Made by a program: the position numbers and the translations under genes
Notes under the pieces: model-generated
The model's input: the letters and a program-made list of their open reading frames with translations, nothing else
Database searches by the model: none
Told to the model about the DNA's origin: nothing
Part shown: piece by piece, positions 10,405 through 20,275 of the stretch
Numbering within the stretch: position 1 is the first letter of the stretch
How the letters are laid out: the number at the start of each line of letters is the position of its first letter
Assembly: GCF_000143415.4 (NCBI RefSeq)
Contig: NW_003314262.1
Span: 4,378,349-4,442,348 of the forward strand
Direction of reading: 5' to 3'
Source: Selaginella moellendorffii
Taxonomy: Eukaryota; Streptophyta; Lycopodiopsida; Selaginellales; Selaginellaceae
Length of the DNA stretch: 64,000 nucleotides

Positions 10405-11056
10405 AAAGGTAATTTTGTTTTCGGTAATTTTGTTTTCGAACAAAAAGAGAATCTTAAGCTTTAGAAAAAGCAAATCCAAAGGTTTAATAAGACGATCATT
10501 CTCAATACATAACACTTCTGTAATGTTTGAGATAAATGGTGCCTCAGGGGAGATCATAGTAGTCGCCTGTACCACACAAGCATTAGCTTGCAAGAACTTT
10601 CATCATGTTTTGTCACAAAAAGAGATTATTTTGAGAGGTTTACTCCATGCTTGTTCTTGCCTCTGTGGTGCTTGCTATGATCCAATGCCAGGCCGCCGCA
10701 CCACAACGCAACCATGTAACGCTCGACACCACTCCGTTTCTTGGCACTGCCTCCACGTTCTTCTGCCCGTGCCACTGCTTCTACTGTTACAGCTCTTCGT
10801 TGTTTCATCTCCCCGGAACAGGTTTGCAACTATGCCGCTTGCTCTTGCCACACTTCACTTGGATTGCAGGACCAAAAGCCCGTGAAGCTCGAGCTGCCAA
10901 GCACTCTTTTCAACCTCTGGAGTAAACACTGGTGATCAGTAGTAGCAAAGGTGCCTTGTTTCAGAGCGCAGAGATCTGGAAACGTAGTATTTTCCATTAG
11001 TTTGAGGGACCAAGAAACGTGTTTATGCTTACTTGCGAAGGCACGAGGAGCACAGA
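10405..11056. other. Intergenic between dioxygenase and AUX/LAX 3' ends
   Basis: Convergent 3' flanks of the dioxygenase (+) and the AUX/LAX gene (-). The left part is AT-rich and probably 3' UTR (three GTAATTTTGTTTTC-like repeats at 10408-10440). The only coding hint is the small ORF at 10647-10925, listed separately. Confidence 0.5.
10647..10925 (+). CDS. Possible small secreted peptide (weak)
   Basis: A 92-codon ORF whose first ~18 residues (MLVLASVVLAMIQCQAAA) look like a cleavable signal peptide. It is followed by a short Cys-containing stretch (FFCPCHCFYC). A GT..AG segment of 48 bp, near the local intron size, lies inside it (about 10822-10869). Its length is a multiple of three, so both spliced and unspliced forms stay open and share the C-terminus. 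No family recognised. It lies in the 3' space of two genes and could be a chance ORF. Confidence 0.25.
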   Translation: MLVLASVVLAMIQCQAAAPQRNHVTLDTTPFLGTASTFFCPCHCFYCYSSSLFHLPGTGLQLCRLLLPHFTWIAGPKAREARAAKHSFQPLE

Positions 11057-12858
11057 CTACGAGCGTCTTCCGGGGCACCGATAGCACTTTGCGAACAGTC
11101 CAAACTCGTGAGCTTGGTTCCTTAGCACGCTGATGCTTGCCCATGTTGCAAAGCCACCGGCCATGATTACCATCCAAAGGATGGCTCCCAAGTTCATGCA
11201 GTGGAGGCTCAACCAGCTCATGCCAAACGGAGGCTGCTCGATTGCATTCTAAACAGCAGTGAGGTTAGATTAGTCTTTAGAACCGTGTACGGTACCTTTT
11301 GAGATTTGGAAGTCCAATAGACGAGCACGGACGCAGCACAGGGAATGACGTATAGCCAGGTCATAAAGATGGACCCGGCCGCCGAGCTCAAAGTTCCATA
11401 AAACGGGAACATAATAGCCACCAACAAGGATGCCAAAAAGACTGGAGTTCTGACCAACGTTTTCTTCCAGTAGCTTGGAGACTGATGAACTTTTAACCAC
11501 TTCTCTACAATAATATATAGAGGCTGTGACAAAATCCCATACTCGATGAGCTGCTCAGCACGGCCGTCAATAGTATAGATAGAGAACCGCGTGTTTTGGG
11601 TTGAATACCTGGTGTAGGAGCATAAGAACCACTGCCGCATCACGAAATTTTGTGCGTGGGAGCAAAGAGAAGACATTATACTGTACGTTGTCTCCGAAAG
11701 CCCAGTAGACGCTTATAATCGAAAACAGCACCACAGGTGTCATGAACAAGTCCGAATAGAGAGAAGTCAGCTTGTATTTTGAAGGTTGCCACATCGCATC
11801 CATTAGCTCCCTGCAAAGTAAAGATTCAAAGTCGAGTCTAGAACTTGAGTAAAAGCTTACACTGGGATCGCATGAGCTCCAAATATGATAGTGCTAGCAA
11901 ACCCGTTGAAGTAGCTCCTGATGCTGTGAGGTGCCGTGTGCCTCACGTCGTCATCCTGCACGAAGCTTGGCTCAGAACCGCTTGAAACACACAATATATA
12001 CCTGGTGAATTGCGAAAGAAGCAAATGCCATATACAAAGCAGTGTAAACGATCATCACAAGACCGGCGAAAGACCACATTCTATAGTTCCGAAGCGAGGG
12101 AATGAAGACAGTCGTTGCAAAGCATGAACCGAGGACTAAAGTCCAAGTTCTTCGTTCTAACTTGTCATTGATGTAGTATACGATGCTGCAAACATTCGAA
12201 TTTCAATGATTTGGAACACCGAATTCATCACTTACTTTCCAACAGCAACCATTTGAATAGCTGCAAAGCTGAACATGATTCCAAAGTTAAATATCAGTGT
12301 GATTGTTTCCCAGCGGCGTCCTAAAAGACCGCCAAGAACCTCGTGCATCTGCTAGACGTAAAGAACGTAAAGAACGTAAAGACGTAAAAAACACCAGTTT
12401 CTTCGTGAAAAGCCACTCACTCCACCTGTATAGTGTGGCGCTTGAAAGAGTGGGGGTCGTCTTTCAGCCTATTATGACGATACTGCAGGTACAAGGTGTT
12501 CATCATCCAAGCGCTCCAGCAGCCTACAGTAGACTGAATCAAGATAGCAAGTATGCCAGAAACAAATCCCATTTGCGACATTGCAAAAGGTAGCGATACT
12601 AGCAGTTGCGATATCTGTTAACAAATACCAGAAATTCCAGTGGAAGTAAGAAAAACAAAACCATACCTTGGTTGTCGACATGTTCAGCCAGGCATCAAAG
12701 GTAGAACCCCCATCGCAAAAGACCGTCGAAAAGAAACGCGAAATCGTGGGAGTAGAACCAAAGGAGATGTAAATGCCAGACGCACTAGCGCCAGACGAAA
12801 CATGAAGAGCATGAGTCGCTTCTCCAGTCTCTGCATCGGCATCACCGTAGGAGGACAT
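11057..12858 (-). CDS. AUX/LAX-type auxin influx carrier-like permease, 8 exons
   Basis: Amino-acid/auxin permease of the AUX1/LAX family, which imports auxin across the plasma membrane with protons. Exons in transcript order: 12858-12667, 12614-12426, 12348-12236, 12185-12002, 11955-11861, 11810-11609, 11550-11296, 11248-11057. Phases close perfectly to 473 aa. Recognisable AUX1 blocks: GGSTFDAWLN, QLLVSLPFAMSQMG, WMMNTLYLQYR, NIVYYINDKLERRTWTL, ATTVFIPSLRNYRMWSF, VELMDAMWQPSKYK, SVYWAFGD, FRDAAVVLMLLHQ, MFPFYGTLSSAAGS, and the terminal EFGLFAKCYRC. Exon 3 could start 3 nt earlier. The C-terminal tail after FAKCYRC is only a few residues long, shorter than in AUX1. Divergence from canonical AUX1 is considerable, so substrate preference is inferred. 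Confidence 0.9.
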
Positions 12859-13282
12859 CCTTAGATCTTGCGGCAGGGAAATCTAAAGTTTTTGTGCATA
12901 CCATATTCTGAAGTCAAAAATTGTTGTCAATGTTTGATGGCGTTTGACGTTATAAGTATGTTCTAGCGATGATTTCTTCCGCCATCCAAGCAGCTTCTCA
13001 TAAAGCTGCGCCACTAAGGCATGACGGAATGTGATCATCAGCACCTCCAAGCCTGTGGGCGTTATTTACAAAACATATTAAAACTATTACGTACGTACTA
13101 CGTATTTACGTCCGGTCAAGCTGGTTCCAGAACACGTAACGTTCAAGTCGGTCAAGTAGAGGAACTTTACCAATTGAATCTGTGCCAAGGTCCTACAGTG
13201 AAAGCAATATCAGTCAATCTCCTCAATCGTCACTCCGGCACTCACCTAAAGAAGTCGAGGAGCCCTGAGCGCACCGAGCAAC
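12859..13282. promoter_or_regulatory. Shared divergent promoter region, AUX/LAX and O-methyltransferase
   Basis: 424 bp between the start codons of two head-to-head genes. No coding potential seen. Near 13085-13110 there is a run of ACGTACGTACTACGTATTTACGT with several overlapping ACGT cores, candidate bZIP sites. Whether both genes are co-expressed from it is not visible from sequence. Confidence 0.45.
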
Positions 13283-14447
13283 ATGGAAGACGAAAGTTGG
13301 ATGAAGCTCATATTGATCAACCAGGGACACTTCATCTCCTCGTCCCTCAAGGCCTTGGTGAAGCTCAAGGTACCTGACATCCTCAACAAGGCCGCACCCT
13401 CCTTGCTCTCCCCAGTAGAGATCTGCGACCAGCTGCCGCTGCGCAGCAAAGCCACTCTAGATTCTTCCGCATCTCAGCTGGGTCGACTTATGCGTGCTCT
13501 GGCCATGTTTGGTGTCTTCCAAGAGTGCCCCTCGTCAGAGGGAGAACAGAGGTATGGCCTCAACGCCGTCTCCAAGCACCTAGTCACAGAAGGCAATAGC
13601 GAATCAATGGTACCATCGATGATGTTTTTCCCCAAGCAGTATAATGTATGGGACTTGTTACCTGACGCTATACTCGAAGGTGTACAGCCAGGCTCCAAAG
13701 CTCATGCTGGAAAGTCGGTGTTCGAGCTGGACCCAGCCATCGTCACGGTTTTCAACACCGTCATGTCAGCTTACACGAGACGTACCATGCGGCTCGCTCT
13801 GCAAGTTTACGACGGCTTCCAGCATGCGAAGGTGATTGTGGATGTCGGTGGCAGCTTGGGAGCGTCTCTAGAAATTATCCTTGCCAAGTACCCGAACGTC
13901 AAAGGGATTAACTTCGATCTCCCAGTGGTCGTGGAACACGCTGCAAAAGTACAAGGTTCGTCACGAATTTGTATGTGTCTTGGAATGCACTTACTTTCTA
14001 ATCTTCAGGTATGGAAAACGTCGGAGGAGACATGTTCGTCTCCGTTCCTCAAGGAGACCTCATGTTGCTGAAGGTAAAAAGATGTCTACGGCCAAGATGG
14101 AAAATCTAAGAGCTAGACTTTGGCATTTACTTTTGCAGTGGGTTCTACACGACTGGAGTGACGAAAAAGCTATCAAGATCCTTGAAAACTGCCGCAAATC
14201 ACTTGCAGAGGGAGGCAAGGTGGTGGTAATTGATGCACTTCTGCCGGAGGTTGCTGAAAAAAGCGAGGAATACAGCCTGGCTGACAAGAATGCAGTTTTG
14301 TATGATCTAGCTATGCTAACAACAGGAGAAGCAGCAAAGGAGAGAACTTACAAGGAGTTGGAGCAAGTTGCGATGGCTGCCGGCTTCTCCAGCTTATCAG
14401 TCAGAGCTAGAGTCGATTCTGCCTCCATTATCGAGGTCTATCCTTAA
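13283..14447 (+). CDS. Class II plant O-methyltransferase (COMT-like)
   Basis: SAM-dependent methylation of a hydroxyl on a phenolic or related small molecule, cytosolic. Exons 13283-13955, 14009-14073 and 14139-14447 (53- and 65-bp introns) give 348 aa, the family norm. The N-terminal dimerisation domain is intact (MKLILINQGHFISSSLKALV). The Rossmann domain has VIVDVGGSLGASLEIIL (motif I), GINFDLPVVVEHA, GDMFVSVPQGDLMLLK, and the catalytic base in WVLHDWSDEKAIKILENC. The C-terminus ends ARVDSASIIEVYP. The glycine-rich loop is GGSLGA where most members have GGGxGA. Substrate cannot be read from sequence; it lacks clear caffeate-specific residues that I can identify. Head-to-head with the AUX/LAX gene. 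Confidence 0.92.
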
Positions 14448-14490
14448 AACTTCCAGACAATCAGTGCAATCCAGATATTTGTGAAACGCA

Positions 14491-15849
14491 TTACCTGCTT
14501 GATGCTGTTGCTGGTTGCTGTTCGCGAGAAATTACGTCGTCCTCTGTATCGTCACTGGTTCCATCAGTAAAGTCGTCACTGTCGCTCACTTCTGCTGGAT
14601 GATCACTTTCATAAGTTGTTTCCTCCAGTTGTTCATCGTTAACGGCCTTGGAAAGATCCGGCTCAGCCTCAGGCAAGGAATCTGGAGTACAAAGACTGCT
14701 CCGGCTTCTTCTTCGCGGATCTGTTAGAGGTAGCAAGCTCCGCTTAAGTGGTCTCTTCTTCCTTGAAACAAGCGCCAGTTCCACGTACTTCCGACGCAAA
14801 TCAATGTACGGGGACATCTCAATCTTGTAGTCCCAGTGGTAAGCTTCCCGCAAGAACACGAAGTAATAGTTGTTGAGCCGTTCCATGGCGAAGAACAGCG
14901 ACTCCCTTCGCAAAAACTTGGCCAAGTCCTCTGGAAGCTGGAGCTCGTCTTTGAGAATCGCTAGATCTCTCACATTCGCTCGCTTCAGCAACGTCAAGCT
15001 TAGAAACTCGTGACAAACCGCGAGAGACCGCTTCCGCGCCTCTGGCGAGCCATCCGGATCGTCAACTTTAACACCACGCTCGTATGGAGAATCAAACCGG
15101 CGCTTCTGGAAGGACAAGAGCTTCAAATATCTGTCCCTTTCCATCTCGCAGTTGTTCTCGAAAGCTACTCGAAAGCTGTGAGGATTTCCCTCGCAAAACT
15201 TGTCCTTGCGGCTCGGGTCTATATGTTTTACCCCCCGGAGCTCTCGAGCCGTGACCGCTAGCGCTGGATCCCAAGCCCCCAGCTCCAGCATCGCGTCGTC
15301 CTTTTGGTTCCTGGTGATCGTGAAAAAATCCGGGAACCTGACCAGGGTGGTGGTCTCGAAATCCTCGGAGAAGCCAAAGCACGGCTTGAGAATGCTAAGC
15401 TTCTTCACTGGAATCCTCCCTTCCTTGGCCATCATCAAGAGCTTCCTCAAGACCTGGACAGCATACGGCTCGTGCTGCTTTAGAACTTCCTCCTCCCTCT
15501 TCATGAGGTGCTTCATCGTCTCGGTCAGCTCCACGATCTTACGGGACTCCTTGTCACACATCTCAAACATGAGCCGGAATTTCCTCAGAAAGAACTCGGA
15601 GTCCCTGTTGCGAAATCCCAGCTTCTTGGCGATCTTTTGGAACCGCGCCTTTGAGACGAGCTCCTTGGCAGCCACGGCCCCGGCTACACGATGGATGAGC
15701 CGCATTTCCTTCTCGCGCACGGCGAGCTTGGCGTAGGTCAACGCGTCCTGGCCGCCGCTGAATCCGCCCATAGATCGCTTGCTCGAGACCATACATCCTG
15801 TAAGAATGCGAATCCCTGTGGCGGATCCCAGTACCTGGCGTTGCCGCAT
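14491..15849 (-). CDS. PORR-domain organelle RNA-binding protein (WTF1-like)
   Basis: Plant organelle RNA recognition family; members bind group II introns and aid splicing in plastids or mitochondria. 452 aa, one exon, as usual. The PORR domain spans about residues 40-370, with KARFQKIAKKLGF, FLRKFRLMFEM, RKLLMMAKEGRIPVKKL, DFETTTLVRFPDFFT, FENNCEMERDRYLKL, KRSLAVCHEFLSLTLLKR, FLRRESLFFAMERLNNYYFV and SPYIDLRRKYVELA in the conserved order. The N-terminus (MRQRQVLGSATGIRILTG) is basic and Ser/Gly-rich, like an organelle presequence, mitochondrial more likely than plastid. The C-terminal 70 residues are acidic and disordered (ESDHPAEVSDSDDFTDG), a variable extra. RNA target unknown. Confidence 0.92.
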   Translation of the reverse strand: MRQRQVLGSATGIRILTGCMVSSKRSMGGFSGGQDALTYAKLAVREKEMRLIHRVAGAVAAKELVSKARFQKIAKKLGFRNRDSEFFLRKFRLMFEMCDKESRKIVELTETMKHLMKREEEVLKQHEPYAVQVLRKLLMMAKEGRIPVKKLSILKPCFGFSEDFETTTLVRFPDFFTITRNQKDDAMLELGAWDPALAVTARELRGVKHIDPSRKDKFCEGNPHSFRVAFENNCEMERDRYLKLLSFQKRRFDSPYERGVKVDDPDGSPEARKRSLAVCHEFLSLTLLKRANVRDLAILKDELQLPEDLAKFLRRESLFFAMERLNNYYFVFLREAYHWDYKIEMSPYIDLRRKYVELALVSRKKRPLKRSLLPLTDPRRRSRSSLCTPDSLPEAEPDLSKAVNDEQLEETTYESDHPAEVSDSDDFTDGTSDDTEDDVISREQQPATASSR

Positions 15850-15960
15850 CGCCCTTGTAAAGCCCTAAACCTTTCTTCCCGCCAATGGGAAGAACCCTAA
15901 AAAGAAGGGACTAATGTTTAGGTTTTTAACAGTGAATCATCTAACATAGATAAGACAATA

Positions 15961-16356
15961 TTATTGTCCTCGTATATCTAAGGTGGTCCTCGAGCAATTT
16001 GCACACTGCTTGCAGAGGTCGCACTTATCCTTGCACAGGTCCTCCTGCAAACTGCGCACGTCCTCACCCAGTTCTTGGCGCAGTTTGTGCAGCTCCTCAC
16101 TCAGTTTTTTGTGCAGGTCCTCGAGCAAATCCTCGCCCAATTTGCGCAGGGCCTCCACCAACATCTCGCCCAAGTCCACAGTCTCGCTACAAATCAAAAG
16201 TCAAACAAAGATGAGGAACGAAAAAACTTACGTGATGGGGTGGATTTCATTCACACCCTTTGACTTGCAGTCGTCTTCGAACACTCTGCAGTGCTGTGTC
16301 ACGGGACACCAAGATGTTAGCAGTAGTAGTGCTATCGTTAAAAGTATTTGATTCAT
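15961..16356 (-). CDS. Small secreted Cys-rich coiled-coil protein, unrecognised
   Basis: Two exons, 16356-16232 and 16186-15961 (45-bp GT..AG intron), give 116 aa. Residues 1-~16 (MNQILLTIALLLLTSW) are a clear signal peptide. A short linker with three Cys follows (SWC, HC, DDC). Exon 2 then begins with about 50 residues of charged heptad-like coil rich in Glu/Leu/Lys (EALRKLGEDLLEDLHKKLSE and on), and the C-terminus is compact with five Cys (DLCKDKCDLCKQCANC). I recognise no family. Splicing is supported by phase, by intron size and because it joins the signal peptide to the Cys domain. The repetitive coil also gives open antisense frames, so coding status needs expression data. A TRIM element lies 31 bp upstream of the ATG. 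Confidence 0.55.
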
Positions 16357-16382
16357 GTTGTCTTGTGAAGGAACCCTACTTC

Positions 16383-16387
16383 GTGCC
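16383..16387. repeat. Target-site duplication, left copy (GTGCC)
   Basis: Five bases GTGCC directly left of the left LTR. They match exactly the five bases 17610-17614 right of the right LTR, the size produced by Ty1/copia-class integrases. Confidence 0.9.
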
Positions 16388-16558
16388 TGAAGAGAAAAAA
16401 AGCGGAAGCTACGATGGTGGATGACTCTCAGGATAATCATATATAATATCAAAGATATATATACATGATGAAGAGACACGCCTCTAGCCTACACCTGGAT
16501 CAATGAAGTGGCACTCCTGCCACCTAAAATCATGTCATAGAAAGCGTATACCTCAACA
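16388..16558 (-). repeat. 3' LTR of the TRIM element
   Basis: 171 bp, TG..CA termini in element sense, preceded by the purine tract at about 16559-16567. Compared with the 5' LTR the ten differences I count are scattered, so this is an older insertion than a zero-difference one. Confidence 0.9.
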
Positions 16559-17438
16559 CTCCCTCTCGATCTTGATGACATGAATCTGAGATCACTCTCC
16601 CTCTGCATCCAAGCACTCTATCGTGTCCACGACAGAAATCTGTCTCTGTTCGGTGCCTCCTCTCAGCGCCTCTGCCAGCGCCTTCTCACACCAGCGCTTC
16701 ACTCAGCGCTCCAGTGCAGTCTCTGCTCGGCCAGCCCTCGGGGCCTCGTGCCTCTACGCCCGGCACTCACCTCTGGCCAGTGTCTGCGGGGTCTCGCACG
16801 CCCTAGCGCCTCGTTCACGGCCTCTGATCGCAGTCTCTCCTCTCTCAGCGCCTCTGCCAGCGCCTCTCTGTTCGTGCCTTGCACCACTCTCTCAGGGTCG
16901 CTCTCTCACACCAGCACCTCACTCAACGCTCCGGTGCCTCAAGCCAGCCCTCATCGTCTCAGCATCGATCAAGCCTCCTCGGCCAGAGTCCTAACGGCTC
17001 TCTCCCTCTGCCCTCTCACAGCCCAGCACTCGGCATCGCCTCTGCCTGCTTGCTTCTGGACAGCACCTCTGTCCAGTCCACCAGCGCCCCAGCACTCCAA
17101 TCCCTCGCACCTCTGCCTGCAGCCCTTGGTGTTTCGCACCTCTACCCTACAGGGTGCCCAGCGCTCACCTCTGTTCGGCCAGTGCCTCGCGCCAACCCTC
17201 TCTCAGCACCTCTGCCAGCGGGTCGGTCTCTGCTCGATCACGCCCTAGTGCCTTGCTCAGCTCGCTAGTGCCGTTATCTTAGCGCTCAGTGCAGCACAGT
17301 GCCAAAACTTGGCACCTCTCAGCCACGTCTGGTGGCTCGTCTGGTGGCTCATCTGGTGGCTCATCGTCATCCTCACTGGCCTCCTCCTCGGCCAGTGCCA
17401 TCGTCCTAGGATCTGAAGCCCTCAAGGCTCCAATACCA
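16559..17438 (-). other. TRIM interior: low-complexity degenerate repeat and short acidic ORF
   Basis: Directly after the primer-binding site, in element sense, an ATG at 17402 opens a 40-codon frame. It starts MALAEEEASEDDDEPPDE and carries three tandem PPDE units, ending CCTER. The rest (16580-17280) is a CT-rich, degenerate array of units resembling CTCTGCCAGCGCCTCTCAGCG. It leaves several long frames open on both strands by composition, including a 222-codon Ser/Leu-rich one on the plus strand. I do not regard that frame as a gene. The short acidic ORF may be a gag relic or captured sequence. Confidence 0.6.
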
Positions 17439-17609
17439 TGAAGAGAAGAAGAGTGGAAGCTACAATGGTGGATGACTCTCAGGATAATCGTATATAATAT
17501 CAAAGATATATATACATGATGAAGAGACACGCCTCTAGCCTACACCTGGATCAATGAAATGGCACTCTTGCCACCTAACATCATGTCATAGAGAGCGTAT
17601 ACTTCAACA
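17439..17609 (-). repeat. 5' LTR of the TRIM element
   Basis: 171 bp, followed in element sense by the tRNA primer-binding site at about 17426-17438. The right-hand target duplication GTGCC is at 17610-17614. Confidence 0.9.
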
Positions 17610-17906
17610 GTGCCTTTAATCTTAGCCGTTTACCTAAGCTGTTCAAACGATTGCTTTGGACGAAACCGAGGGAAAGCCCAGAAGTTTAGCTATTGCGCTG
17701 AGATCACCCTGGTCAGCGCATGGAAGATTTTCTTGCTCTTCTCTCCGTCAACATTTCATTGGTATCTCTATTAAGCACGCCACATGATCGCGATCATTTT
17801 CCTTGTCTCTGCCACCAGAAAAAGCCATGGACATTGAAACGTAGCACGAATGGATGCTCGCGTCTATTCCATCAGGTGAGCTAAGCTTCTCCAGAGATCA
17901 ACCAGC

Positions 17907-19969
17907 ATGGATCATCAAGTCTTTCATCGCTCTAGCATCTTACATGATATGGCACTGTTTTGCGCAGTTCTACCGCTGCCATGGACTGCTGCATCCATCG
18001 GGACGATGAACACTCTGGGACCGATGTGGAGCAAGTCGGACAATCCGAACTGGGACGACAGGAATTTCTTCGCGCTGTGCTTGCTCGAGGCGGGAACACT
18101 CATGCCATCGTGCTCAGGTACTTTTCCAACGCAAAACAACACAGATGCTCCAAGCACTCCCATGTTTGCTCTGAGCTCCGGTGGCTACTTCACTTGCGGA
18201 CTTAGCTACGAGAGAAAAAACCCATTTTGCTGGGGGAATTCCACGATGGCCGTTCCATCGGTTTACAGGAATGTCAGCTATAGCAGCTTGAGTGCCGGAT
18301 AGGATCACGTCTGTGCGCTGAGAAGCAGTGGAAAGCTAGACTGCTGGGGATCAAACGTGGATGGGGAGCTAGACGTACAGAAAAATCGCAGCTTTGTCAT
18401 GGTGAGCTCCGGCTATGGCTACACTTGCGGGCTCATCAAGACTGGTGAAGCGTTTTGCTGGGGATGGGACGCTCCAGTCCGTTCACTGCCCAGTGGTATC
18501 ACCTTTGGTGCTTTGTTCTCCGGAGGAACACACGCTTGCGGACTGGTAAAGAACAGTAGCGCTCCGGTTTGTTGGGGATATAACGACCACGGACAGGTCC
18601 AGGGCCGGTTGACGATCCAAGCATTTTGTTCGCTAGCTTTGGGACTGTTCCACTCATGCGGGATAGTGAAGGACACAGGGAACGTAGTCTGCTGGGGTGA
18701 CAATGCTTTCAACCAGACGGATGCCCCGGAAGGCGAGGCCTTTTCAGTCATTTCAGCTGGAGACTACTACACCTGTGGTGTGAGCTTGAAAGATCCAGAG
18801 AGGGTCAAGTGCTGGGGAAACTCGGTTGATTTCGCAGGAGCAAGTATCAGAGTGACCCAAGGATTGTGTACAAGTGACGCATGTAGCAAGCAGCAGTACC
18901 AGCTTTTGCAAGCTGGCTCGAAGAGGTGTCCGGTTGCTGGCGATCGAGTGTGTCTTGAGTGTTTACGAGGCAGCAAGCAGTGCACGGGAAGGGAGCCAAC
19001 GAAATTGCATGACTCAAGGAACTTAGCAGTGGGATTTTCTATGGAAGGAATCTTCATCCTTGGCGCTGCTGCTTTTACAGCGGGGTATTTTCTTCGGCGA
19101 CGACCCAAGCGTCCATTTCAATGTGGCTGTTTACCTTGGCGAGGGAAACCATCCACATCGGAGGAATGGGAGATTCTAGCAAACAGGCTGGTGACATTCA
19201 GCAGCTCGGAGATCATCCACGCTACAAAAGGCTACTACTCAGACATGATCGTCGCGAAAGGTGCCAGCGGAGTGGTGTACAAGGCTGTTCTTCCACTGGC
19301 TTTGAAGAAATCCCGTGCCGGTGACAAGTCTTTGATGAAGGAGCTGTCCCTGCTAGCCAGATCACCACACTTATCTCGTGAACTTGGTGGGATACTGCGC
19401 TCAAGAGCAGCTCCTGGCTTTCGAGTTCATGGAGAACGGCTCGCTCTTCGACTGCCTTTTCAAGAAGCCAGAGATCAGGCTGGATTGCTACGGGAGAATT
19501 CGCATCGCAGCACAGGCAGCTCGAGGACTGGACTACTTACACAAGTATGCGTCTCCAGAAATACTCCATCGAGATGTGAAGCAGCAAACATACTCTTGGA
19601 GGGGGACTGGAACGCACACTTGTCCGACTTTGGCTTCTCCCTCTCGACGTCGGGGAGTAGCACCCGGTTCATGACAATGGTGGGAACACGAGGCTACATG
19701 GAACCGGAGTGCAAACCATCAAGTTCACCACCAGGAGCGACGTCTACAGCTTTGGAGCGGTGCTGCTGAAGCTCCTCACAGGTCGACAAGCGATTCAAAG
19801 CTTGGTCTTCTCGAGCACGGCAAGAGCAGCTCTTTCTCGCTGCTTGATCCGAGGATTTACGTTCCAGAGAACTCCGCAGCGCTGGAAGAGGTGCTCGAGC
19901 TGGCCCTCCAGTGCACAAGCTTTGATGGATCTTCGTCCCGGTATAAGCGGTGTTGCGAACACCGCTTGA
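17907..19969 (+). pseudogene. CRINKLY4-type receptor kinase pseudogene (tandem copy)
   Basis: Tandem partner of the intact gene at 20276. It reads from the signal peptide through the crinkly repeats (CWG units), the TNFR-like Cys segment, the TM and into the kinase. Breaks: an in-frame TAG at 18300-18302 where the intact copy has a Gln codon (CAG); a 12-nt in-frame loss that removes PDGRA before the catalytic Lys; a frameshift near 19360 (LARLHHAYLVNL scrambled); a second shift around 19580 after HRDVK; and altered frames to the end near 19969. The ectodomain reads cleanly after the stop, so decay is fairly recent and strongest in the kinase. Confidence 0.9.
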
Positions 19970-20275
19970 AGCGAAATAATTAAGCATTTTTTACCATTAA
20001 TGCTAAACTGGTGGTTTACTTTGAATTTCCCGCCAATGGCTAGGAGCCCTAAATGAAGAACAAGTGGGTTTTTCCTAGTCAGCGATGGTGCTCCTCCAAA
20101 ATCACAAGTGGTATCCCTGATTTTTCGGTGTCTTTTAGTGAGATTTGGCAACACGTTGTATAGAAATCTCCTTTTTCTCTGTCCAGATCCCAAGAGCGGG
20201 GATGAAAAGTCAGCGTTTTGGAAAAAGTCTTCTTAGCATCCAGTGGAGGTGAGCTAGACCTTTCTCTCCGGGGAA

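Larger units (their letters stand above)
16388..17609 (-). mobile_element. Complete non-autonomous LTR retrotransposon (TRIM-like), reverse orientation
   Basis: A 1222-bp element bounded by two 171-bp direct repeats (16388-16558 and 17439-17609). Each begins TGTTGA and ends TCTTCA in element sense (minus strand). I count about ten differences between the repeats, nearly all transitions. Next to the right (5') LTR is TGGTATTGGAGCC, a primer-binding site for initiator Met tRNA. Next to the left (3') LTR is the polypurine tract GAGAGGGAG. A perfect GTGCC target duplication flanks it. The ~880-bp interior has no gag, protease, integrase or RT, so the element must have been mobilised in trans by a copia-type partner. 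The family name TRIM is by size and structure. Confidence 0.93.

Noticed and set aside
9356-10885. Reading the dioxygenase as a single 509-codon frame
   Set aside because: This reads through the 47-bp intron and loses the distal iron-binding His and the RxS motif; the spliced form restores both.
16580-17248. 222-codon plus-strand ORF, Ser/Leu/Ala-rich
   Set aside because: Lies inside the TRIM interior, antisense to the element, and is open because of a degenerate CT-rich repeat; no domain.
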